A program made the position numbers and the translations under genes. From Pseudoclavibacter sp. RFBB5 (GTDB taxonomy: Bacteria; Actinomycetota; Actinomycetes; Actinomycetales; Microbacteriaceae), in assembly GCF_002931555.1 (NCBI RefSeq), contig NZ_PSTZ01000005.1, forward strand, positions 248,001 to 312,000: a stretch of 64,000 bases of DNA. The letters run 5' to 3'. Below are positions 58,708 to 64,000 of this stretch, one piece after another. Under the pieces are notes generated by a model that was given only the letters and a program-made list of their open reading frames with translations, did not search any database and had not been told where the DNA came from. Numbering within the stretch: position 1 is the stretch's first letter; the number at the start of each line of letters is the position of its first letter.

Positions 58708-59889
58708 TCACGTCGCGCTGAGCGTGAGCTCGAGCAGGGTGTCGTCGCCGTCGCGCGGTGACCCCCGCCCGTCGGTGTTGTTCGTCAGCACGAGCAGGGT
58801 GCCGGATGAGGTCACGACGGCGTCGCGGAGCCGCCCGAACTCGTCGACGTAGAGTGCCTCGTCGCTGGCTTCTGATGCCCCTGGGATGGCGATCTTCCAG
58901 AGGCGCTCCCCGCCGAGGCCGGCCATGAAGAGCGTGTCGCGCGAGTACGCGAGGCCGCTCGGGCTGGCCTCGTCGGTCGACCACTGCAGGACGGGGTTGA
59001 GGAACGCGGGGTCGTCGCCCTGGCCTTCGACGTTCGGCCAACCGTAGTTGCCGCCCGCCTCGATCTTGTTGAGCTCATCCCACGTGTTCTGCCCGAACTC
59101 GCTCGCCCACAGCGCACCTGTTGCGTCGAACGCGAGGCCTTGCGGGTTGCGGTGGCCCATCGAGTAGACGCGGTTGCCGAACGGGTTGTCGGCGACGGGG
59201 GAGCCGTCGAGCTCCATCCGGAGGATCTTGCCGTTGAGCGAGTCCTGGTCCTGGGCGAGATCGGTCTGGGACGCGTCTCCGGTCGAGGCGTAGAGGTAGC
59301 CGTCCGGGCCGATCGCGAGTCGCCCGCCGTTGTGGTTGCCGGCTTTCGCGATGCCGTCCACGATCACTTCGGGGGCCCCGACGCCGAGGCCACCCTCCCA
59401 GGTCACGGGGAAGCGCACGATGCGGTTGTCGGCGTCGGCGGTGTAGAAGGCGTACAGCCACTGCTCGGCGTCGTCGCTCGTCCCCGCGAGGGCGAGGCCG
59501 AGGAGGCCGCCCTCGCCGCCCGGTGCAACGTCATCGATGGTCGTCACGACGCGATTGGGGTTCGACCCGTCGGCGGACACCTCGACGATCTGGCCGGAGT
59601 CGCGCTCGCTCACGAGGAAATCGCCCGTCTCCAGCTCGACGACGGACCAGGGGGCCTGAAGGCCAGTCGTGAACACTCGCGGGTCGCCGCTCGGGGCGAC
59701 GGGGCCGGGTTCTTCGGTGGTTGTTGCTGCTGACGTCGCCGGAGCCTGGGTCGTGGATGCCGGCGACGGGCTGGCCGACGCCGTGGCCGTCGCCGTCGCC
59801 CCTGTCTCGGGTGCTGTCGGCGCGCATCCGGCGAGGGCCACTGCTGCGGCCGCGGTGAGGGCGATGAGCGGAGCGGTGCGCTTGGTCAT
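58708..59889 (-). CDS. PQQ-dependent sugar dehydrogenase-like lipoprotein
   Basis: This 393-residue protein has a lipoprotein signal (RTAPLIALTAAAAVALAGCAP, lipobox LAGC) and a Ser/Thr/Ala-rich spacer (about 24-60). The rest is a six-bladed beta-propeller of the glucose/sorbosone dehydrogenase family: LQAPWSVVELETGDFLVSER, GGEGGLLGLAL, NHNGGRLAIGPDGYLYASTG and MGHRNPQGLAFDATGALW. These are surface-anchored aldose-type dehydrogenases; PQQ use is typical of the family but not provable here. ATG 59889 has AAGGA about 12 nt upstream; a TTG 12 bp earlier is in frame. It is convergent with the MFS gene (41-bp gap). Confidence 0.9.
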   Translation of the reverse strand: MTKRTAPLIALTAAAAVALAGCAPTAPETGATATATASASPSPASTTQAPATSAATTTEEPGPVAPSGDPRVFTTGLQAPWSVVELETGDFLVSERDSGQIVEVSADGSNPNRVVTTIDDVAPGGEGGLLGLALAGTSDDAEQWLYAFYTADADNRIVRFPVTWEGGLGVGAPEVIVDGIAKAGNHNGGRLAIGPDGYLYASTGDASQTDLAQDQDSLNGKILRMELDGSPVADNPFGNRVYSMGHRNPQGLAFDATGALWASEFGQNTWDELNKIEAGGNYGWPNVEGQGDDPAFLNPVLQWSTDEASPSGLAYSRDTLFMAGLGGERLWKIAIPGASEASDEALYVDEFGRLRDAVVTSSGTLLVLTNNTDGRGSPRDGDDTLLELTLSAT

Positions 59890-59991
59890 GGTGACGGCCA
59901 ATCCTTCGACGACGGATGCGACCAGTCAAGCCGAGCAGTCTGTGCTGGCGCTCCGTGCCGGGGCCGTTGGCGCCTGCGCCAGCGACGCGGC

Positions 59992-60207
59992 TCAGTTCGT
60001 CAGCAGGAGGATGCCGAGCAGCGCCTGGGCGATGCCGATGACGAGCGCCGTGAGCACGAGCACGGCGTGCACCGTGAGGAAGCGAGTGGGGCGACCGTTC
60101 TCGTCCCGAGCGCGCGGGTCGTTGGAGACCCGACGGTAGAAGGACGGCCAGACGAGCACGTTGAAGACAGCACCGACGAGCAGGGCGATGCTTGCGAGGA
60201 AGACCAT
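59992..60207 (-). CDS. SCO4848-family small membrane protein
   Basis: This 71-residue protein has two TM helices (VFLASIALLVGAVFNVLVWP and VLVLTALVIGIAQALLGILL) flanking a charged loop YRRVSNDPRARDENGRPTRFLTVHAVL. The NVLVWPSFYRRVSND and PTRFLTVH elements match the actinobacterial SCO4848 family, of unknown function. ATG 60207 lies 6 nt after a minus-strand TAGGCT that overlaps the stop codon of the upstream gamma-carbonic anhydrase-like gene, indicating its own leaderless transcript as well as possible read-through. Confidence 0.88.
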   Translation of the reverse strand: MVFLASIALLVGAVFNVLVWPSFYRRVSNDPRARDENGRPTRFLTVHAVLVLTALVIGIAQALLGILLLTN

Positions 60208-60213
60208 GCCCCA

Positions 60214-60219
60214 AGCCTA
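60214..60219 (-). promoter_or_regulatory. -10 element (TAGGCT) for leaderless SCO4848 gene
   Basis: TAGGCT on the minus strand has 6 nt to ATG 60207. Its first bases double as the TAG stop of the upstream gene. Confidence 0.45.
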
Positions 60220-60783
60220 TGGGCGGGCGGTGGCGTCCCCGATCGAGATGGCAGCGCCAGCGGGGCTCTGCCGCTTCGCGAGGGCGACGTAGCCTGCCGC
60301 GTGCGGAATGAACGCGGCGCTCTCCGCTGCTGTCAGCTCGCGCCGGACCTTGGCGGGCACGCCGGCGACGAGGACGCCGTCAGGGATGCTCGCGCCCTCG
60401 AGCACCACGGCGCCCGCGGCGACGAGCGAGCCCGTGCCGATGATGGACCTCGAGAGGCACGCGGCCTTCATCCCGATGAGCGTGCCGTTCGCGATGGTCG
60501 TGCCGTGCAGGAGCGCCTGGTGGCCGGCCGTCACGTCGTCGCCGATGATCGTGTCGACCTCTCGCTCGACGTGCACCACGGTGCCGTCCTGCAGGTTCGA
60601 CCGGGCCCCGATGACGATGCGGCCACCCACATCCGCTCGCAGCACGCACCCGTACCAGACGGACGATTCCGGGCCGATCTCGACGTCACCGACGATGACG
60701 GCACCCGGCGCGATCCACGCGCTCTCGTGGATGCGGGGCGTCTTGCCCTCGAACGGCAGAATCAGGGGAGCGGCGCTGGTCAT
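60217..60783 (-). CDS. Gamma-carbonic anhydrase family protein
   Basis: This 188-residue left-handed beta-helix protein has hexapeptide repeats over about 20-140 (IAPGAVIVGDVEIGPESSVW, VIGARSNLQDGTVVH, IIGDDVTAGHQALLHG). The three zinc His of gamma-class enzymes are in place: VVHVE (about 70), VTAGHQ (about 88) and ALLHG (about 93). The C-terminal helix caps the trimer. It belongs to the YrdA/PaaY/CaiE-like group, so it may be a carbonic anhydrase or a homologue without that activity. It is divergent from ffh with about 80 bp between starts. Confidence 0.92.
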   Translation of the reverse strand: MTSAAPLILPFEGKTPRIHESAWIAPGAVIVGDVEIGPESSVWYGCVLRADVGGRIVIGARSNLQDGTVVHVEREVDTIIGDDVTAGHQALLHGTTIANGTLIGMKAACLSRSIIGTGSLVAAGAVVLEGASIPDGVLVAGVPAKVRRELTAAESAAFIPHAAGYVALAKRQSPAGAAISIGDATARP

Positions 60784-60847
60784 GCTCCGATACTCGCAGT
60801 TGCGCTGCTCCTTCGCGACCCCGCACGCCAGACTCCGCCACCTCGGC

Positions 60848-60853
60848 TAAAAT
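60848..60853 (+). promoter_or_regulatory. -10 element (TAAAAT) of ffh
   Basis: TAAAAT lies 9 nt before ATG 60863, giving a leaderless or almost leaderless ffh mRNA. Confidence 0.5.
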
Positions 60854-60862
60854 GGGCGGACT

Positions 60863-62434
60863 ATGGCCATTTTCGGGAACCTCTCTGACCGGCTGACGCA
60901 GACGCTCGCCGGCCTCCGCTCCAAGGGCAAGCTCACGCCCGCCGACGTCGACGGAACCGTGCGCGAGATCCGTCGCGCCCTCCTCGAAGCCGACGTCGCG
61001 CTTCCCGTGGTCAAGGACTTCGCCGCGCACGTGCGCGAGCGGGCCCTCGGCGACGAGGTCAACCGCGCCCTGAACCCGGCTCAGCAGGTCGTGCAGATCG
61101 TCAACGAGGAGCTCGTGCGCATCCTCGGCGGCGACACCCGCCAGATCGAGTTCGCCAAGCAGCCGCCGACGATCATCATGCTCGCCGGCCTTCAGGGCGC
61201 CGGAAAGACGACGCTCGCCGGCAAGCTCGCGAAGCGGCTCGCGGGGGAGAAGCACACGCCGCTGCTCGTCGCGGCCGACCTCCAGCGTCCGAACGCCGTC
61301 ACCCAGCTGCAGGTCGTCGGCCAGCAGGCAGGCGTGCAGGTCTACGCCCCTGAGCCCGGCAACGGCGTCGGTGACCCAGTGCGCGTCGCGACGGATGCGG
61401 TCCGCTTCGCGAAGGACAAGCTGCACGACGTCGTCATCATCGACACGGCCGGCCGCCTCGGCGTCGACCAGGAGCTCATGAAGCAGGCGGCTGACATCCG
61501 CCGCGCCACGACCCCCGACGAAGTCCTCTTCGTGATCGACGCCATGATCGGCCAGGACGCCGTCGCGACGGCCAAGGCCTTCCAGGAGGGCGTCGACTTC
61601 ACCGGCGTCGTGCTCTCGAAGCTCGACGGAGACGCCCGCGGTGGCGCCGCCCTCTCGGTGGCGCAGCTCACCGGTCGTCCCATCATGTACGCGTCGACCG
61701 GTGAGGGGCTCGACGACTTCGAGGTCTTCCACCCCGACCGCATGGCGAAGCGCATCCTCGACATGGGTGACATCCTCAGCCTCATCGAGCAGGCTCAGAA
61801 GGCCTTCGACGAGGACGAGGCGATGGAGATCGCGGGCAAGCTCGCGACCGAGAACTTCACCCTCGATGACTTCCTCAAGCAGATGCAGCAGCTGCGCAAG
61901 GCTGGCAACTTCAAAAAGATGATGGGCATGCTCCCGGGCATGGGCCAGATGAAGGAGGCGCTCGAGAACTTCGACGAGCGCGAGCTGGTCCGCACCGAGG
62001 CGATCATCCAGTCGATGACGAAGGCCGAGCGGCAGAATCCGAAGCTGCTCAACGGCTCGCGTCGCGCGCGCATCGCCCGCGGTTCCGGTCGGACCGTCAC
62101 CGACGTCAACGAGCTCGTGAAGCGCTTCGAGCAGGCGGCGAAGATGATGAAGACCGTCGCACGCGGTGGCACGCCGCAGATCCCCGGCATGGGGCCGATG
62201 CCAGGCCAGCACGGCGGTCGCAAGGCTGCGGCCAAGGGCGGCAAGAAGAAGCAGCAGGGCAAGCGAAGCGGCAATCCGGCCAAGCGCGCGCAGCAGGCCG
62301 TCGAGGAGGCCGCGGCTCCGAAGCGGCCGGGTGGCGCGTTCGGTGGCGCGGGTCTCGGACGTCCCGCGGCAGGCGACGGGCAGCCGAGCCCGGCGGAGCT
62401 CGAGCAGCTCCAGAAGTACCTGGGTCGCGGGTAG
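60863..62434 (+). CDS. ffh: Signal recognition particle protein Ffh
   Basis: Ffh/SRP54 (523 residues) is the GTPase that binds signal sequences and 4.5S RNA. It has an N domain (about 1-85), G1 LAGLQGAGKTTLAGKLAKRL (about 107-126), G3 IIDTAGRLGVDQELM (about 192-206), G4 LSKLDGDARGGA (about 249-260) and the Met-rich M domain (about 300-445: KQMQQLRKAGNFKKMMGMLP, RIARGSGRTVTDVNELVKRF). The tail (about 445-523) is Gly/Lys/Ala-rich and longer than in E. coli. It starts MAIFGNLSDRL directly after a -10 box. Its receptor FtsY is in the same window; no 4.5S RNA gene was seen. Confidence 0.97.
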   Translation: MAIFGNLSDRLTQTLAGLRSKGKLTPADVDGTVREIRRALLEADVALPVVKDFAAHVRERALGDEVNRALNPAQQVVQIVNEELVRILGGDTRQIEFAKQPPTIIMLAGLQGAGKTTLAGKLAKRLAGEKHTPLLVAADLQRPNAVTQLQVVGQQAGVQVYAPEPGNGVGDPVRVATDAVRFAKDKLHDVVIIDTAGRLGVDQELMKQAADIRRATTPDEVLFVIDAMIGQDAVATAKAFQEGVDFTGVVLSKLDGDARGGAALSVAQLTGRPIMYASTGEGLDDFEVFHPDRMAKRILDMGDILSLIEQAQKAFDEDEAMEIAGKLATENFTLDDFLKQMQQLRKAGNFKKMMGMLPGMGQMKEALENFDERELVRTEAIIQSMTKAERQNPKLLNGSRRARIARGSGRTVTDVNELVKRFEQAAKMMKTVARGGTPQIPGMGPMPGQHGGRKAAAKGGKKKQQGKRSGNPAKRAQQAVEEAAAPKRPGGAFGGAGLGRPAAGDGQPSPAELEQLQKYLGRG

Positions 62435-62461
62435 CTCGAAACGCTGCCGCTGGCGGCACCT

Positions 62462-62503
62462 GACGGAGGGGTGCATCCATCTCGGTGGATGTGCCCCTCC
62501 GTC
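62462..62503 (+). terminator. Terminator hairpin of ffh
   Basis: Arms 62462-62479 and 62486-62503 form an 18-bp stem (GACGGAGGGG/CCCCTCCGTC, then two G-U pairs, then CATCCA/TGGATG) with a 6-nt loop, 28 bp after the ffh stop. GTCGTT follows. It is near-identical in sequence to the next hairpin. Confidence 0.75.
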
Positions 62504-62545
62504 GTTGAGCGGGCTCGCTTCGCGCGTCGCCCCGCGGCCGGCAGG

Positions 62546-62591
62546 ACGCACGGAGGGGCGCATCCACTGATGGATGCGCCCCTCCGTGCGT
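62546..62591. terminator. Perfect 21-bp hairpin between convergent genes
   Basis: Arms 62546-62566 and 62571-62591 are exactly complementary over 21 bp with loop CTGA. They share the core ACGGAGGGG-x-GCATCCA with the hairpin 84 bp upstream. It lies 14 bp beyond the stop codon of the minus-strand surface protein gene and probably terminates both directions. Confidence 0.75.
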
Positions 62592-62604
62592 TCGTGCGCT
62601 GCCG

Positions 62605-63957
62605 TTAGTCGGACTTCCTCATGCGGCGTGTGAGGAGCAGCACGGCACCGGCGGCCAGCAGGAGTCCTGCGCCGATCGCCAGCGCGGGGGCGAAGCCTTC
62701 AGCACCGGTCGTCGCGAGTCCTCCGCCAGTGGCCGGCGGCGTCGTGTGGGTCGAGGTCGGTGCCGGGGTCCAGGTCGGCGCGGTGGTCGTCGGGACAGGG
62801 GGGACGACGGTTGCGGTCGGCGTGGCCGTGCTGGTGGACGTCGGCGTCAGCGTGGTCGTCTCGGTCGGCGTTGGAGTCGGCGTCGTCGTCTCGGTGGGCG
62901 TCGGCGTCACGACGACGGGGCTCACCGTGATGGTGACCGTGGCCACCTCGCTGTCGACGGAGCCGTCGTTGGTCGTGAACGTGAAGCTGGTCTCTCCCTC
63001 GAAGCCGTCGGCCGGGGTGAAGGTGAGGTCAGCGCCTTCGCCGCTGAGCGTTCCGTTCTCCGGCTGCGTGACGACGGTGTAGGTCAGCGGGTCGCCTTCG
63101 GCGTCAGCGCCCGTAAGCGTGATGTCGAGCGGCGTGTCGATGTCTGTGGACAGGTTCTGCGAGGCCGCCGTCGGCGGCGTGTTGGAGCGGAAGCTGCCGG
63201 CCTGGATGAGGACCGCCGAGTCGTAGGAGCTGTCACCGCGGTCGGCGATGACGAGCTTGATGTGGTTCGTCTCTCCCTGCTGGACTGGGGCGGAGAGGCC
63301 GAGCACCGTCGTGAGCCCGTCGAGGCCAGTGTCGAAGGCGCCGGAGTCCGCGGGGTTGTCCCGGTAGAGCCCCGTGTTGCGCAGGTGGTTGATGTTGTTG
63401 ATCGCGACGGCGGTGGTGGTGCCATCCGCGTCGAAGGTCGCGTAGTTGGTGCCGTTGACGAAGAAGGCGAAGACGTCGTTGAAGCCCGTGTCGACGAACT
63501 CCTGGTACTCCTCGGAGCCGAAGACGTAGGAGAACGCGATGTTGTCCTCGGTGGGGACGAAGTCGAACTCGAGCACAGCGGCATCGCGGGTCGAGCCCTC
63601 GACGATGTTGTCGAGGTCCGCATCGCCTGGAAGGCCGTGCGATGTCGTGGTCGACCCGGACTCGTTCGGGCCGAGCAGGGCGCCGTCTTCGCCGGCTGAG
63701 CCGGTTGTCAGGGTGACGCCGCTCTCGACGCCGAGGTCCGTGAATCCCGAGTAGCTGCCGGAGGCTTCCGGCGCGCCCGTGTAGGCGACATTCGAGACGG
63801 CGGTCTCGTCGCCGACGAGGGAGGCGACCAGATCTTCGGGTGTCTGGGCGGTGAGGTCGGTGACGGTCTGCCCGGGCGAGGCGGCGGCGGTGCCGACTCC
63901 GACTCCGAGAAGAAGGACGGATGTTGCCCCTGCGGCGAGGGCGGTGCGGAGTCGCAT
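62605..63957 (-). CDS. Choice-of-anchor L domain, cell-wall-anchored surface protein
   Basis: The protein has 450 residues. The signal peptide (LAAGATSVLLLGVGVGTAAAS) is cleaved near residue 27. The choice-of-anchor L domain (about 30-260) shows LVGDETAVSNVAYTGAP and VLEFDFVPTEDNIAFSYVFG followed by SEEYQEFVDTGFNDVFAFF. An Ig/cadherin-like domain follows (about 265-350). A Thr/Pro linker (about 350-405) leads to a sortase signal: LATTG, a hydrophobic helix and basic tail RRMRKSD. LAxTG is the form used by class E sortases of high-GC Gram-positives. CAGGAGA precedes the ATG. It is a likely adhesin or matrix protein; no sortase gene is in the window. Confidence 0.92.
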   Translation of the reverse strand: MRLRTALAAGATSVLLLGVGVGTAAASPGQTVTDLTAQTPEDLVASLVGDETAVSNVAYTGAPEASGSYSGFTDLGVESGVTLTTGSAGEDGALLGPNESGSTTTSHGLPGDADLDNIVEGSTRDAAVLEFDFVPTEDNIAFSYVFGSEEYQEFVDTGFNDVFAFFVNGTNYATFDADGTTTAVAINNINHLRNTGLYRDNPADSGAFDTGLDGLTTVLGLSAPVQQGETNHIKLVIADRGDSSYDSAVLIQAGSFRSNTPPTAASQNLSTDIDTPLDITLTGADAEGDPLTYTVVTQPENGTLSGEGADLTFTPADGFEGETSFTFTTNDGSVDSEVATVTITVSPVVVTPTPTETTTPTPTPTETTTLTPTSTSTATPTATVVPPVPTTTAPTWTPAPTSTHTTPPATGGGLATTGAEGFAPALAIGAGLLLAAGAVLLLTRRMRKSD

Positions 63958-64000
63958 GTGTTCTCCTGAGGATCTGTGGGTTTCGTGATGCTAAGCCGCT

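Noticed and set aside
60784-60862. SRP 4.5S RNA gene next to ffh
   Set aside because: No GGAA-tetraloop hairpin of the right form is seen in the short gap or in other gaps of the window.

Overview
The window is GC-rich DNA (about 70%) from an actinobacterium. The best fit is a member of Micrococcales, probably Microbacteriaceae. The evidence is the codon bias, the actinobacterial gene orders leuC-leuD-murA-acyltransferase-gpsA-ddl, thiL/rsmD, coaD-DUF177-rpmF-rnc-mutM-smc and ftsY...ffh, actinobacterial families (DUF3515, DUF3516, SCO4848), and many start codons placed 6-7 nt after a TANNNT -10 box, as expected for leaderless mRNAs. I see no insertion sequence, prophage, integrase or CRISPR array. 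It reads as chromosomal core DNA with some accessory surface and signalling genes.

Layout. 0-5.3 kb: the end of an MFS transporter, an SDR dehydrogenase with a small SAP-type protein, an MBL-fold hydrolase, tRNA-Glu(CTC), and an ABC-F ATPase with a structured leader. 5.4-21.7 kb: a compact block of nine genes in one direction: PP2C phosphatase, FHA protein, transmembrane Ser/Thr kinase, FHA-HTH protein, a 1782-residue membrane-anchored protein with about eleven cadherin/Ig-like repeats and two Fn3 domains, MoxR ATPase, DUF58 protein, transglutaminase-like membrane protein, FHA protein. 21.8-30.8 kb: leucine, peptidoglycan, lipid and thiamine genes; leuC is preceded by a Leu4 leader peptide whose Leu codons are complementary to the leuC Shine-Dalgarno. 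30.9-37.8 kb: a second MoxR-DUF58-transglutaminase set, then recG. 37.9-41.8 kb: CopC-like protein, coaD, DUF177, rpmF, rnc, mutM. 41.9-46.6 kb: small accessory genes, including a divergent MBL/TetR pair with a clear operator. 46.7-53.5 kb: smc with a low-complexity insertion and a Ski2-like helicase. 53.8-64 kb: TerC exporter behind a yybP-ykoY (Mn2+) riboswitch, histidine phosphatase, ftsY, MFS exporter, sorbosone-type dehydrogenase lipoprotein, SCO4848 protein, gamma-carbonic anhydrase-like protein, ffh, and a wall-anchored choice-of-anchor L protein.

Most interesting is the 5.4-21.7 kb block. It joins a complete reversible Ser/Thr phosphorylation circuit (kinase, phosphatase, three FHA readers, one carrying an HTH) to a giant extracellular fibre-like protein and a MoxR/DUF58/transglutaminase membrane module. 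Compared with the paralogous set at 31-35.7 kb, the transglutaminase-like protein of this block has lost its catalytic Cys and His (Glu531 and Thr574), and its DUF58 protein has lost the metal-site Asp (Gln255). This suggests a non-catalytic, scaffolding version of the module under phospho-control. I know of no functional description of such a locus; that it acts as one system is inference from gene order and domain content.
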